From positions 25,573-89,572 of the IMG/VR virus record IMGVR_UViG_3300031787_000044: DNA of 64,000 bases; one strand, given 5' to 3'. Of the stretch, positions 8,767 to 17,379 are shown piece after piece (position 1 is the first letter of the stretch; the number at the start of each line of letters is the position of its first letter). The notes below the pieces were generated by a model that did no database searches, was not told where the DNA came from, and worked only from the letters and a program-made list of their open reading frames with translations. The stretch comes from a virus. A program made the position numbers and the translations under genes.

Positions 8767-9867
8767 ATGGCATTTAAGATAAACGGATCTGATGTTATAG
8801 GTGCTGCTAGATCGTATGCCAGTACCGCAAACGTATCCGTCACAGATTCCATCATCATCGCAAATAACGATTCGTTGGATGCCGTGAGTGGATCGGCTGC
8901 CGGATATACTTTCTCGGATGGTACCGTTGTGATTGGAGAAGACGGTCTAGCGTTAAATGATATTACTCTACGAGATGCTTCGATAGAGGTGACTGGGCCG
9001 CTGTTTCAAGGAACGATAAGCGGATATGCTTCTGGGGGAGGCGACGGTCCCCCGGCGGGTCTCACAATAGAGAAGTTTTCATTTACGTCAGATGGAAATG
9101 CCACAGATGTTGGAGACTTAACTGTCCAAAGAGGATACGCCTCAGGTCAAAGCAGTTCTGTTTCAGGATACACTTCTGGAGGACTCGCCGGCGGTGCTCT
9201 CAATACGATCGACAAGTTTCCATTTGCTTCAAATGCGAATGCCACAGATGTAGGAGACTTAACGCAAGCTAGAAGGAGTATCGGCGGCGGGGGCCAGACT
9301 TCTACTGTAAGCGGTTATACTTCAGGAGGCTTTGTTCCTGCAGCTGTTAATACCATAGATAAATTTCCGTTTGCTGTAAATGCAAACGCCACAGATGTTG
9401 GGGACTTAACTGTAGGAAGGTATAACATTGCAGGACAATCGAGTACTGAATATGGTTATACCGCCGGTGGATCACCTTCGAATATAATTGACAAGTTTCC
9501 ATTCGCTGCCGATGGCAATGCTACAGATGTAGGCGATTTATCAATAGGAAAATTGGGGCCAGCTGGACAGTCTAGCACCGTGTCTGGCTATACTTCCGGA
9601 TCATTCCCAGGTAGCAACGTAATAGATAAATTTCCATTTGCTTCAAATGCTAACGCGACGGACGTGGGTGACCTTAGCCAAGCAAGAGGGTCTAACGCTG
9701 GACAGAGTTCTACTACGAATGGTTATACTTCTGGCGGGACGTACCAGTTCCTGCCTACTGCGGTCAAAAACACAATAGATAAGTTCCCATTTGCGGCGGA
9801 TGCTAACGCTACGGACGTAGGTGATCTTACGGTTACAAGATCCTCCCCGACAGGACAACAGGTATAA
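8767..9867 (+). CDS. six-bladed kelch-like propeller protein, paralogue 2
   Basis: At 366 aa this is the longest of the six paralogues. A ~75-residue N-terminal domain (MAFKINGSDVIGAARSY.. onward) precedes FQGTISGY and six kelch-like units ending GQQV. The N-terminal part differs from the sister proteins and is a candidate attachment domain. GGAG lies just upstream of the ATG as a ribosome-binding site. The unit consensus IDKFPFA..NATDVGDLT is kept in all six blades, and two blades carry a shortened SGG loop. The next gene starts 3 nt after the stop with only a degraded octamer (TATAAAAC), so the two are probably co-transcribed. Function is inferred only from the repeat fold. Confidence 0.7.
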   Translation: MAFKINGSDVIGAARSYASTANVSVTDSIIIANNDSLDAVSGSAAGYTFSDGTVVIGEDGLALNDITLRDASIEVTGPLFQGTISGYASGGGDGPPAGLTIEKFSFTSDGNATDVGDLTVQRGYASGQSSSVSGYTSGGLAGGALNTIDKFPFASNANATDVGDLTQARRSIGGGGQTSTVSGYTSGGFVPAAVNTIDKFPFAVNANATDVGDLTVGRYNIAGQSSTEYGYTAGGSPSNIIDKFPFAADGNATDVGDLSIGKLGPAGQSSTVSGYTSGSFPGSNVIDKFPFASNANATDVGDLSQARGSNAGQSSTTNGYTSGGTYQFLPTAVKNTIDKFPFAADANATDVGDLTVTRSSPTGQQV

Positions 9868-9870
9868 AAC

Positions 9871-10863
9871 ATGGCAAAAGTAATTACAGAAAATTTCGCG
9901 TTTACACAGTATGCTGATGGTATAGAATTTAACGGTAAAGCCGTTGCGACTGCGTTTGATGTTCCACCAATATTTCAAGGAACTGTAAGCGGTTACGCAA
10001 CGGGCGGGAGCTATCCTAGCGGAACAACTGCAATTAGAAAATTTTCCTTTGCGTCAAATGGAAATTCTGTAAGTGTAGGCAACTTGACGAACGCCCTGAG
10101 TGGAGGTGCAGGACAATCTAGTTCTACATCTGGTTATACAACAGGATCCGGCACCGGCTCTATCAATATGATTAATAAGTTTCCATTTTCTGTTGACGCA
10201 AACGCAACGGATGTTGGTGATCTTACACAATTAAGGGTAAATCCGGCCGGTCAATCGAGTCCCGTATCTGGTTATGGTTATTCGTCTGGCGGCACGGGCG
10301 GCTCACCTTATTCAAATGTAATAGATAAGTTTCCTTTTTCAGCAGACGCCAATGCAACAGATGTAGGAGATCTTACGCAATTAAGAGAGTATCCGGCTGG
10401 ACAATCTAGTGTTACATCAGGTTATTCTTCTGGTGGATATTCACCTCCATTTAGAAATACTATAGACAAGTTTCCGTTTGCTTCTGACGCAAACGCAACT
10501 GATGTTGGAGACCTTACTGTATCTAGGTCTAGAGCAGCAGGACAGTCTAGTGATGTGTCAGGATATTCGTCTGGAGGCAGAGAAATTCCTACTCTTCTAA
10601 ATGTAATAGACAAGTTTCCATTTGCCTCAAACGCAAACGCAACTGATGTCGGAGATCTTACACAGAGCCGTAACGCGGCTTCAGGTCAATCTAGTACTGT
10701 TTCAGGTTATTCGTCTGGAGGCGATGGCACCCCGTCCCCCGCCTTTTCAAATGTAATAGATAAGTTTCCTTTTGCCTCAAACGCAAACGCAACTGATGTA
10801 GGCGATTTAGCTCAAGGAAATGTAGGTGGGGTAACTGGACAAACCGCAGGCCAACAGGTATAA
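9871..10863 (+). CDS. six-bladed kelch-like propeller protein, paralogue 3
   Basis: This 330-aa paralogue has a ~35-residue leader, then FQGTVSGY and six units ending GQQV. The first blade is diverged (NSVSVGNLTNAL instead of NATDVGDLTQAR) and the last has AQGNVGG in place of TQAR. The start codon sits 3 nt after the previous stop without a strong ribosome-binding site, which suggests coupled translation. TATAAATA overlaps its own stop codon. The protein has no cysteine-rich, catalytic or membrane motif. I read it as a beta-propeller binding protein made late in infection. Confidence 0.7.
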   Translation: MAKVITENFAFTQYADGIEFNGKAVATAFDVPPIFQGTVSGYATGGSYPSGTTAIRKFSFASNGNSVSVGNLTNALSGGAGQSSSTSGYTTGSGTGSINMINKFPFSVDANATDVGDLTQLRVNPAGQSSPVSGYGYSSGGTGGSPYSNVIDKFPFSADANATDVGDLTQLREYPAGQSSVTSGYSSGGYSPPFRNTIDKFPFASDANATDVGDLTVSRSRAAGQSSDVSGYSSGGREIPTLLNVIDKFPFASNANATDVGDLTQSRNAASGQSSTVSGYSSGGDGTPSPAFSNVIDKFPFASNANATDVGDLAQGNVGGVTGQTAGQQV

Positions 10864-10866
10864 ATA
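10859..10866 (+). promoter_or_regulatory. T4-like late promoter
   Basis: TATAAATA overlaps the stop codon of kelch-like paralogue 3 and lies 23 nt before the ATG at 10890. Confidence 0.75.
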
Positions 10867-10889
10867 AATGAAAATGTCAAGGATTTAAT

Positions 10890-11855
10890 ATGCCTATTAC
10901 GTTAAACAAAGACTCGATTAACTTCGGTAACTACAGCATATCTCTGCATCCTAACGGCATTGAGATCGACGGTAAGTTTAAGTATGCGTCGAGTGATATA
11001 TACGTGAGACCATTTCAAGGTACGATAAGTGGATATACTTCTGGCGGAACAATACCACCAAATAATAGTACTAACACAATTGATAAGTTTCCATTCTCGT
11101 CCAATGCTAACGCAACTGACGTGGGTGATTTGACGCAAGCAAGGCGCGAGAGCGCAGGCCAATCAAGTGCCGAATCTGGTTATACTTCTGGTGGTTATGG
11201 ATCAGGAAACTCAAACGTAATAGATAAGTTTCCGTTTGCCGCGAATGGCAACGCAACGGATGTTGGCGATCTTACACAAGCAAGAAATTCGCTTTCCGGA
11301 ACTTCTAGTTCCGCATCAGGCTATTCAGCTGGAGGTTTTGGTCCTCTAAATACTGTTGACAAGTTTCCGTTTGCCGCGAATGGCAACGCAACGGATGTTG
11401 GCGATCTTACACAATCAAGGTATGGCCCGGCAGGTCAATCAAGTACATCATCAGGTTATGCGTCTGGTGGTTTTACAACTGCAAACTCTAATGTAATTGA
11501 TAAGTTTCCTTTTTCTTCTGATGCCAACGCGACGGACGTCGGTGATTTGACTCTGGCAAGAAACCTTGTAACTGGTCAATCTAGTTCTGAATCAGGTTAT
11601 GCGTCTGGAGGAGGAACCTCAAACGTAATAGACAAGTTTCCATTTGCATCTAATGCAAACGCAACAGACGTCGGAGATCTTACACAAGCAAGAACTGGAT
11701 CGGCGGGTCAAAGCTCTACAGAATCTGGTTACACTTCTGGTGGAAGCCCATTTCTTAACACAATCGACAAGTTTCCATTTGCTGCAAATGCTAACGCAAC
11801 AGACGTGGGTGATTTAACTCAAGGTAGACAATCTTCGGCTGGTCAACAGATATAA
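10890..11855 (+). CDS. six-bladed kelch-like propeller protein, paralogue 4
   Basis: This 321-aa protein has a ~50-residue N-terminal segment (ITLNKDSINFGNYSISL..GIEIDGKF) resembling that of the paralogue at 17379 (IQFNADGTINFGDYTLTF..GFEFDGAI). It then has FQGTISGY and six kelch-like units ending GQQI. The shared N-terminal pattern across the two clusters suggests a common attachment domain. Bases 11591-11711 are identical to 19135-19255 in paralogue 6. An AAGGA ribosome-binding site precedes the ATG. The gene is the last of the first kelch cluster, and the next transcript starts at its stop codon. Confidence 0.7.
   Translation: MPITLNKDSINFGNYSISLHPNGIEIDGKFKYASSDIYVRPFQGTISGYTSGGTIPPNNSTNTIDKFPFSSNANATDVGDLTQARRESAGQSSAESGYTSGGYGSGNSNVIDKFPFAANGNATDVGDLTQARNSLSGTSSSASGYSAGGFGPLNTVDKFPFAANGNATDVGDLTQSRYGPAGQSSTSSGYASGGFTTANSNVIDKFPFSSDANATDVGDLTLARNLVTGQSSSESGYASGGGTSNVIDKFPFASNANATDVGDLTQARTGSAGQSSTESGYTSGGSPFLNTIDKFPFAANANATDVGDLTQGRQSSAGQQI
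11591..11711 (+). repeat. 121-bp exact direct repeat, copy 1
   Basis: Read base by base, this segment is identical to 19135-19255. It covers one whole kelch blade plus the beginning of the next turn, and identity stops abruptly at both ends. It points to recent recombination or gene conversion between paralogues 4 and 6. Confidence 0.9.
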
Positions 11856-11858
11856 ATA
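11851..11858 (+). promoter_or_regulatory. T4-like late promoter
   Basis: TATAAATA overlaps the stop codon of kelch-like paralogue 4 and lies 27 nt before the sulfotransferase ATG at 11886. Confidence 0.75.
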
Positions 11859-11885
11859 ATCTTGTGAAACAACGAGAGTTATATT

Positions 11886-12713
11886 ATGAAACAATTGAAT
11901 TTTTGCGCAGGTCTTCCAAGAACCGGATCGACCGTGCTTATGAATATCCTACAACAGAACCCAGAAATCTTTACAACCGCCACGGATCCCTTTCCTGAGA
12001 TACTCAGCGAACAGATCCTCATTAAATCTCGTTATCGAGAATCCTTTCAGGCAATGAGCTGCGAACAAGCAGACGATGCCGTTTACGGAATGGCGATTGG
12101 TGCTACGAAGGGTTGGTACGAAGGACTCACAAAGAAACCAGTCGTGATCTCAAAGTCAAGAACTTGGTCGAACCTTCATCATCTCTTTCCAAACAACAAG
12201 ATACTCGTCACAGTAAGAGACCTTCGAGACATCGTCGAGAGTTTTGATCGTGTCAACGATAAGATTAAAGCCCTTCATACCTTCGGTGATGGTAACATTC
12301 TCTACGGCTCTATGACTGAGACCGAGAAGTATCACTATCACTTTAAAGAATCAAACGCGTTTTCAGGCAATCTGAGACACGAGATACTCAAGTACATTGA
12401 ACTCTTTAAGACCAATCCGGAAAGAGTTAAGTTTGTTCGATACGAGGATCTGCTTAAGGAACCAGTCTACATGCTTCGAAGAATATACGACTTCTTAGGT
12501 CTTGAATACTTTGAGCACGATTTGAACAACATAGAGCAGTCTGCATTATTCGAACACGACAACGCGTACTTTCGTGAGAAGACGGATCATCATACGAAGC
12601 CTTCTCTTCTACCTTGGAAGGAACCAAAGAGAGTACTCTCAGAAAGTTTTCACGAAAAAGTCGTGAGCGAAAACACCTGGTTCTATAAATCCTTTTATCC
12701 TGACGCGATATAA
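11886..12713 (+). CDS. PAPS-dependent sulfotransferase
   Basis: This 275-aa cytosolic protein fits the P-loop-like sulfotransferase family (Sulfotransfer_1/3), which moves sulfate from PAPS to a hydroxyl or amino group. The 5'-phosphosulfate loop is visible as GLPRTGST at residues 9-16. The 3'-phosphate motif is VRDLRDIVESF, with Arg111 and Ser119. The C-terminal LLKEPVYMLRRIYDFLGLEY is typical of the family. Its own late promoter and its position between kelch-like fibre genes and oxygenases suggest a role in modifying a virion or surface glycan late in infection. The acceptor cannot be identified. Length is normal for bacterial and phage members. Confidence 0.88.
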   Translation: MKQLNFCAGLPRTGSTVLMNILQQNPEIFTTATDPFPEILSEQILIKSRYRESFQAMSCEQADDAVYGMAIGATKGWYEGLTKKPVVISKSRTWSNLHHLFPNNKILVTVRDLRDIVESFDRVNDKIKALHTFGDGNILYGSMTETEKYHYHFKESNAFSGNLRHEILKYIELFKTNPERVKFVRYEDLLKEPVYMLRRIYDFLGLEYFEHDLNNIEQSALFEHDNAYFREKTDHHTKPSLLPWKEPKRVLSESFHEKVVSENTWFYKSFYPDAI

Positions 12714-12716
12714 ATA
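12709..12716 (+). promoter_or_regulatory. T4-like late promoter
   Basis: TATAAATA overlaps the sulfotransferase stop codon and lies 27 nt before the ATG at 12744. Confidence 0.75.
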
Positions 12717-12743
12717 ATACTATATGATGATACGGAGTACATT

Positions 12744-13301
12744 ATGAACGAACACGCGACTAACATTTTTAATGTTCCAATATGGGGATACGTTCTTACG
12801 AACGAAAAGTATCAAGCAGAAGATTATCTCGACAGAGTTCTAGAACTATACGCTCAGGAACCGTCGGTATCAAAGAGTAACTCGGGCGGTGCCTGGCAGT
12901 CGAGAGACGATCTTCACGAGGATCCGATCTTTCGAGAGTTTGTAAAAAACATTCTACTCAAATCGATCGCATCAAACATTCTCAAGGACTACGGCATCAC
13001 CGAGTTCAAGCTACAGAGCATGTGGGCAAACGTAAACGGTAAGCACTCTTTCAATCACCATCACACGCACGAGGGTTATCTCTCGGGTGTATTCTATCTT
13101 AGAGTACCGCAGAACTCTGGTCGTCTCGTATTTACGAACCCAGCCATTCGCAGCGAGAGACATCCAATTCGTGATAAGAACTATCCAATTCAACCACAAC
13201 CTCTTGCGTGTATTGTCTTTCCGAGTTGGCTCGAACACTATGTCGAACCAAATCAGTCGGACGATACGAGAGTAAGTATCAGCTTTAACATAGGTGTTTG
13301 A
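12744..13301 (+). CDS. 2OG-Fe(II) oxygenase family protein (TIGR02466-like)
   Basis: This 185-aa protein matches the pattern of the TIGR02466 putative 2-oxoglutarate/Fe(II) oxygenases frequent in marine phages. It has a His-rich strand (FNHHHTHEGYLSGVFYL, His105-His108 region), a central IVFPSWLEHYVEPN with His165, and RVSISFNI with Arg176 as the likely 2-oxoglutarate anchor. These place iron ligands and co-substrate Arg in the expected order, although the HxD motif is not canonical. GGAG precedes the ATG. It is followed within 2 nt by another oxygenase gene, so the pair is one operon. Members hydroxylate or oxidise undefined substrates; the substrate here is unknown. Confidence 0.8.
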   Translation: MNEHATNIFNVPIWGYVLTNEKYQAEDYLDRVLELYAQEPSVSKSNSGGAWQSRDDLHEDPIFREFVKNILLKSIASNILKDYGITEFKLQSMWANVNGKHSFNHHHTHEGYLSGVFYLRVPQNSGRLVFTNPAIRSERHPIRDKNYPIQPQPLACIVFPSWLEHYVEPNQSDDTRVSISFNIGV

Positions 13302-13303
13302 TT

Positions 13304-13876
13304 ATGAACCATAAAAAGTTACACATTAACGGCCGTGAAGTAGATATCTATGACGATCTGTTTACGTTTGAAGAGATCTCAAAGATGTTCATCGCGGTTC
13401 GTAATTTTCCCTACACAGCTACTAATTTTAGCGACGGGTTTAGATCGCACATCTACGGCGAAAAGCACAAGCTCAAGTACGTGTTTGGATCGCGTGAAGA
13501 AGCAACTAACTTTGGCATTATAAATAGACTCAATCAGGTCAATCCACATTTTGCTAAGAATTATATCGTTCACCGACAATATGTAAATCTTGCTACGACG
13601 AGCGACTTCGATACGATTCACATAGACGACAATCATCTAGAAAAGCCTAAGACGGCGCTATACTATCCTCACCCGGATTGGAACATTCATTGGGGAGGTC
13701 ATACATTCTTCTTCAACGAAAAGTTGGATAGTATAGAATACACAGCAGCGTATAAACCTGGAAGGCTTGTCATCTTTGATGGTTCGATACCTCACTGTGG
13801 TTCGCCGCCATACGCATCTGCTCAAGATAAAAGATACGTTGTGACCTGCAAGTTTCAATATACGAATGGAGAATAA
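13304..13876 (+). CDS. 2OG-Fe(II) oxygenase, prolyl-4-hydroxylase-like
   Basis: The ATG at 13304 is chosen over a TTG two codons upstream because AGGTG at 13292-13296 is well spaced from it. The 190-aa product shows HID (His106, Asp108), a distal His164 in GRLVIFDGSIPHCGSPP, and Arg177 in KRYVVTCKF. This is the full facial triad plus 2-oxoglutarate-binding Arg of the double-stranded beta-helix oxygenases. WGGHTFFFNEK just after the HxD motif is typical of the P4H-like group. It starts 2 nt after the preceding oxygenase and 3 nt before a third. The substrate is unknown. The collagen-like fibres in this window hold almost no proline in their triplets, so prolyl hydroxylation of them is not obvious. 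Confidence 0.82.
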   Translation: MNHKKLHINGREVDIYDDLFTFEEISKMFIAVRNFPYTATNFSDGFRSHIYGEKHKLKYVFGSREEATNFGIINRLNQVNPHFAKNYIVHRQYVNLATTSDFDTIHIDDNHLEKPKTALYYPHPDWNIHWGGHTFFFNEKLDSIEYTAAYKPGRLVIFDGSIPHCGSPPYASAQDKRYVVTCKFQYTNGE

Positions 13877-13879
13877 ATT

Positions 13880-15196
13880 ATGAAAGACACGGTAAGTTAC
13901 TTTGAAGAAAATGGTTATGTAGTTTTACAGAACGTCCTACCTAAAGAAAAGTGCGACGAATTAGTAGCGCATATGTTTAAGCTACACGAAGAAGGTAAAC
14001 TGGTTCAGGATGATCAGTGCCCTCTTTCTGATGCCATCTACGGAGATCCGGTTTTTGATAACCTTCTTCAGAACGTAGCAGAACCTCTCGGTAAAGCCGT
14101 TGGCAGAAAGCTGCTTCCTACGTATTCGTATGCAAGGATCTATCGTCCTGGCGACGTTTTAAAGAAACACCTCGATCGCCCTGCCTGTGAGATTAGTACA
14201 ACGCTTACTCTTGGATACGACGCAAAGGTCAACTGGCCAATTCATTTTGCAAACCAAGACGGAACGAAAGAAACAGCAGTGACTATGGAACCCGGTGAGA
14301 TGGCTGCGTATAAGGGAACCGAGATGGTTCACTGGAGAAAGCCGTTTAAGGGTAACTGGCACGTTCAGGTCTTCCTACACTTCGTAGATGCTAACGGTCC
14401 TCATGCAAACCAAGCAATGGATGGAAGACAGTCTCTTGGTGTTGACAAGACTGCGCAGACCATGACTCAAGCAGCGCAGCCGCCACAAAAGCAACAGGAA
14501 AATGTAGTAAACCAACCAAGAACGGACAACCTCAGTCTAAAGAAGAATAACGAGATGTTAATTCCGGATCCAATCTTTGGCGGTGTGATCCTACCGAGCA
14601 CTGATAATACTCTTCCTGGTTATTTTCCAGTCAATAGCGAAACGTTTCCTACGATGATGTTCACAAACCAGGAGTGTGATCGTATCATTCAGATCGCGAA
14701 GGACTCGTATTCTTCTGCTGCGAGCGTTGGTAGTGGAAAGAGCGGAAGTGTTGCGAAACAAATCAGATCTGCCGAGATCTATCCGATAGAGAACAACGAA
14801 GAGAATCGTTGGATCTTTAAAAAGATCGCGAGTGTTGTTTCAGTAGTAAACACCGTACACTTTGAATACGACATCTCGGCTATCGAGTACGCGCTTCAAC
14901 TCATTCACTATCCTTCGGATGCGGAAGTTCCTGGCCACTATAACTGGCACGTGGATGCCGGTCCTGGCGTAGTAGCAACGAGAAAGATCTCGTTTACTGC
15001 ACAGCTCTCGGACCCGAATAGTTATACCGGTTGCGATCTCATTGTAGACGATCACGGCAATAAAATTCAAGCATCTCGTGAGAGAGGATCGTTCTCGCTA
15101 TTTCCGAGTTATATGCCACACGTAGTTACTCCAATCGAGACGGGAGATCGTTATGCTCTCGTCATTTGGATACATGGATCAAGGAGGTTCAGATAA
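13880..15196 (+). CDS. two-domain 2OG-Fe(II) oxygenase fusion
   Basis: This 438-aa protein appears to be two dioxygenase domains in one chain. The N-terminal half (1-~175) has HLD (His97, Asp99) and a distal His151 in KGTEMVHWRKP, resembling PhyH-like enzymes. A Gln/Asn-rich linker (~190-225) follows. The C-terminal half has WHVDAGPG (His357, Asp359), FPSYMPHVV with His414, and DRYALVIWIHG with Arg424, matching PKHD/P4H-like hydroxylases. Both active sites look complete. The gene lies in an oxygenase run with 3-nt spacing, and an AGGAGG for the next gene overlaps its 3' end. The two domains may act in sequence on one substrate, which is an inference. Confidence 0.82.
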   Translation: MKDTVSYFEENGYVVLQNVLPKEKCDELVAHMFKLHEEGKLVQDDQCPLSDAIYGDPVFDNLLQNVAEPLGKAVGRKLLPTYSYARIYRPGDVLKKHLDRPACEISTTLTLGYDAKVNWPIHFANQDGTKETAVTMEPGEMAAYKGTEMVHWRKPFKGNWHVQVFLHFVDANGPHANQAMDGRQSLGVDKTAQTMTQAAQPPQKQQENVVNQPRTDNLSLKKNNEMLIPDPIFGGVILPSTDNTLPGYFPVNSETFPTMMFTNQECDRIIQIAKDSYSSAASVGSGKSGSVAKQIRSAEIYPIENNEENRWIFKKIASVVSVVNTVHFEYDISAIEYALQLIHYPSDAEVPGHYNWHVDAGPGVVATRKISFTAQLSDPNSYTGCDLIVDDHGNKIQASRERGSFSLFPSYMPHVVTPIETGDRYALVIWIHGSRRFR

Positions 15197-15197
15197 T

Positions 15198-16151
15198 ATG
15201 GAAGAAGAAAAGAAAACAACAGCGCGTGAACTCGCAGTATTCGAAGAGATCCGTAAGAGCGATATCGTAACAGCCGAGGATGCGGAGAGAATGAAGGTGC
15301 CTATGGCCATGGTCTTTGGTCATGGTACTACTGGAAATCTTCCTAGCTTTGGCGGTAAGACACTTAATGAAAACTCTCAGTTGGTAGACGTTGCTCTCAA
15401 GAACGTCGGCGAGCTACAGAATATTTGGAACCACAGCCACACTCAATGGATGTGGAAGCATATCAACTTTAGCTATCACAGCCCGCATAAAAATATGCGC
15501 CAGATTGCAGCAGAACTTGCGAAGAAAAAATCTGCTTTGAATGAAGCAAAGTGGCGTCATATCAAGAAGGAAGCAAGAATTCGTAAGATCCAAGAAGAAC
15601 TGCAAAACGCAGAAAATATGGATTACTGGCGTGAGGTCGACCTGAAGATTAAGCTTGCTGAGTATCAAGAAGGTGCGATCGAAGGCATGTCGTATATCGA
15701 AGGGGCCATGAAGGACGTTCTCGCACTTCAGGAAGTCTTTGAGGATCTAAAGAAAACAGTTAGCGATTTCAGTGAGCACGACATCGAGAAAGAGGAATCG
15801 ATATCACACCTAAAGAGAAGTATAGTCCAGTGTATTCGTGACGTTCGCCAATCTGGACGCATTACAAAGGGTGAGCAGGAGTATATGGAGCAGATCGGGG
15901 TGAACCCAGGTAAGATGCAACGTATCCTTCAGTTATACGTAGAAAAAGAGATCGAACAGGACTCTTGGGATAGCGAAGGCCTCTTTGAGTTTGTCGATGG
16001 ATTGGCTCGCGAACTCGTCGAGAAACATAAGGTCGACGTGAAGAGAATGGAACTACTCGGTTACGATCCAGAATCAAGAGAGGACATTACATACTCTACG
16101 AAGGTCGCTCTCTTAGATAACTTTATGGACGAGGAGTCGAATGAAGACTGA
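15198..16151 (+). CDS. conserved coiled-coil phage protein of unknown function
   Basis: The ATG at 15198 follows AGGAGG (15182-15187) and comes 1 nt after the previous stop. Longer upstream frames overlap the oxygenase and lack such a site. The 317-aa product is charged and largely alpha-helical, with coiled-coil-prone Glu/Lys stretches at about 105-170 and 190-230. It has no signal peptide, membrane segment or recognised catalytic motif. A His/Trp-rich patch (NHSHTQWMWKHINFSYHSPH) near residue 78 is the most distinctive feature. Similar helical proteins occur in marine T4-like phages without assigned function. It overlaps the following methyltransferase by 11 bases, so it belongs to the same modification operon. 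Confidence 0.65.
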   Translation: MEEEKKTTARELAVFEEIRKSDIVTAEDAERMKVPMAMVFGHGTTGNLPSFGGKTLNENSQLVDVALKNVGELQNIWNHSHTQWMWKHINFSYHSPHKNMRQIAAELAKKKSALNEAKWRHIKKEARIRKIQEELQNAENMDYWREVDLKIKLAEYQEGAIEGMSYIEGAMKDVLALQEVFEDLKKTVSDFSEHDIEKEESISHLKRSIVQCIRDVRQSGRITKGEQEYMEQIGVNPGKMQRILQLYVEKEIEQDSWDSEGLFEFVDGLARELVEKHKVDVKRMELLGYDPESREDITYSTKVALLDNFMDEESNED

Positions 16152-16884
16152 GTTCTATAACAGACTCATAGAAGCAAAGAAGTATACCGACAGGATTGGT
16201 TCTATCTACGGAACTGAGGATCTGTCGGTATACCTTTATTCCGTGATACGAATGATGAAGCCAAAGACCGTTGTAGAACTTGGTACGGGTCTCGGATCCA
16301 CGATGTTATGGAGTGCTCTTGCTCTTGAAGAGAACGATGAAGGAATGCTCTACACCGTTGATGACGGAAGCGAGTGGAAGAGAATTAGTACTGCGAAGGA
16401 AATGATCGGCGATCACTTTCGCATAGACTATGATCGATTTGTGAAGGATCTTATTCTAGAGTTTCAGATATACGAAAGAGTAGAGTTTATAAACGAGAAG
16501 ATCTCAATCGTTGATGTAAATGATATCGACATACTCTTTAGTGACTTTGCTCACGGAGTCTTCGATGTAACAAAGTTGCTCGCTGATTATCTACCAAAGA
16601 TGAACGAACACGCTAGGATCTACATCGACAGCGCGAGTACTCACTACGGATCCTACAGCACGATCGAGCGTATCGTTCAGATACTTAACAATGGAAAGAT
16701 ACCGCGATCTTTCGAAGAAATTTCAAATCTGGATTGCGACTCGTTCCTAAGAAAAGTGCAGAGAAGTTCTTTTTCGATAGAGCACATCATTGAGAATAAA
16801 GATCGTAATCAAAACAGCACGTGCTGTATCACAATCTCTCCAATTGATATTTTTCCGTATCCTAGGAAAAACATGAGAGTATAA
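16141..16884 (+). CDS. class I SAM-dependent methyltransferase (Methyltransf_24-like)
   Basis: This 247-aa protein has a clear SAM-binding motif I, VVELGTGLGSTMLW at residues ~44-57. The acidic motif II region is TVDDGSE (~77-83), and a later DIDILFSDFAHG strand would be motif IV. The fold is that of small-molecule or sugar O-methyltransferases rather than DNA methylases: no NPPY or Cys-loop motif is present. It overlaps the coiled-coil gene and its stop codon overlaps a late promoter. Position among sulfotransferase and oxygenase genes suggests methylation of a glycan or metabolite. The substrate is unresolved. Confidence 0.78.
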   Translation: MKTEFYNRLIEAKKYTDRIGSIYGTEDLSVYLYSVIRMMKPKTVVELGTGLGSTMLWSALALEENDEGMLYTVDDGSEWKRISTAKEMIGDHFRIDYDRFVKDLILEFQIYERVEFINEKISIVDVNDIDILFSDFAHGVFDVTKLLADYLPKMNEHARIYIDSASTHYGSYSTIERIVQILNNGKIPRSFEEISNLDCDSFLRKVQRSSFSIEHIIENKDRNQNSTCCITISPIDIFPYPRKNMRV

Positions 16885-16887
16885 ATA
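16880..16887 (+). promoter_or_regulatory. T4-like late promoter
   Basis: TATAAATA overlaps the methyltransferase stop codon and lies 25 nt before the ATG at 16913. Confidence 0.75.
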
Positions 16888-16912
16888 GAATAAACTAAAC
16901 TAGGAGGCAATC

Positions 16913-17245
16913 ATGGCAGTAATAGAATATATGCTACACAGAATCAACGGAAGTTCTCGCGCTGAGATACCAGGATGGGTTGGAGACCGCGGTCACTGGT
17001 TTAATTCTGCAGATAACACATTCATCGGATGGATTGACGACGTTCGCGACTACTACGTTCCAGACACCGTAGTTTCTCTGACGAAAGCAGATCTCGTTAC
17101 TCGTCAGCTCGCAATGCACGCCAACACTCCGTTCATGACAATGCAGGATGATCCAAGCGCAGAGCCGGTAGCAATGACCGACGCAGAAGTTACGACTATG
17201 ACCGAAGCATGGTATGATGATTTTGTTGCTAAGAATAGCGCGTAA
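16913..17245 (+). CDS. small conserved phage protein, unknown function
   Basis: This 110-aa acidic protein has a strong AGGAGG ribosome-binding site 6 nt upstream and its own late promoter, so it is probably made in quantity. It is rich in aromatic residues near the N-terminus (HWFNSADNTFIGWIDD) and in Met and Thr near the C-terminus. It has no signal peptide or membrane helix. I do not recognise the family. Late expression next to fibre genes makes a virion component or fibre-assembly factor possible. Confidence 0.6.
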   Translation: MAVIEYMLHRINGSSRAEIPGWVGDRGHWFNSADNTFIGWIDDVRDYYVPDTVVSLTKADLVTRQLAMHANTPFMTMQDDPSAEPVAMTDAEVTTMTEAWYDDFVAKNSA

Positions 17246-17250
17246 TAATC

Positions 17251-17379
17251 ATGGAATTAATTTTAGCGAAAAAGATCGAAGAACTCGAGTTTAACGAACT
17301 TCTTGAAGTACTTAGAAAGTTTCAGACGGAAGATCGTGACGCATTTCAATTGTTACAGGAATTGGTAGAAGATATCTGA
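17251..17379 (+). CDS. 42-aa helical small protein
   Basis: This short frame fills the gap between two genes: it begins 5 nt after the previous stop and ends in TGATG overlapping the next ATG. The peptide (MELILAKKIEELEFNELLE.. onward) is a strongly amphipathic, charged helix with heptad-like Leu/Phe spacing. Tight fit and coupling support it as a real gene. The function is unknown; a small assembly or regulatory factor for the kelch-like protein that follows is one possibility. Confidence 0.55.
   Translation: MELILAKKIEELEFNELLEVLRKFQTEDRDAFQLLQELVEDI

Noticed and set aside
13519-13526. TATAAATA inside the oxygenase gene
   Set aside because: No gene start lies 18-46 nt downstream; likely chance.
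12744-15196. Prolyl hydroxylation of collagen-like fibres by the oxygenases
   Set aside because: The Gly-X-Y triplets here are GIQ, GVQ and similar with almost no proline, so the substrate needed for classical collagen hydroxylation is missing.
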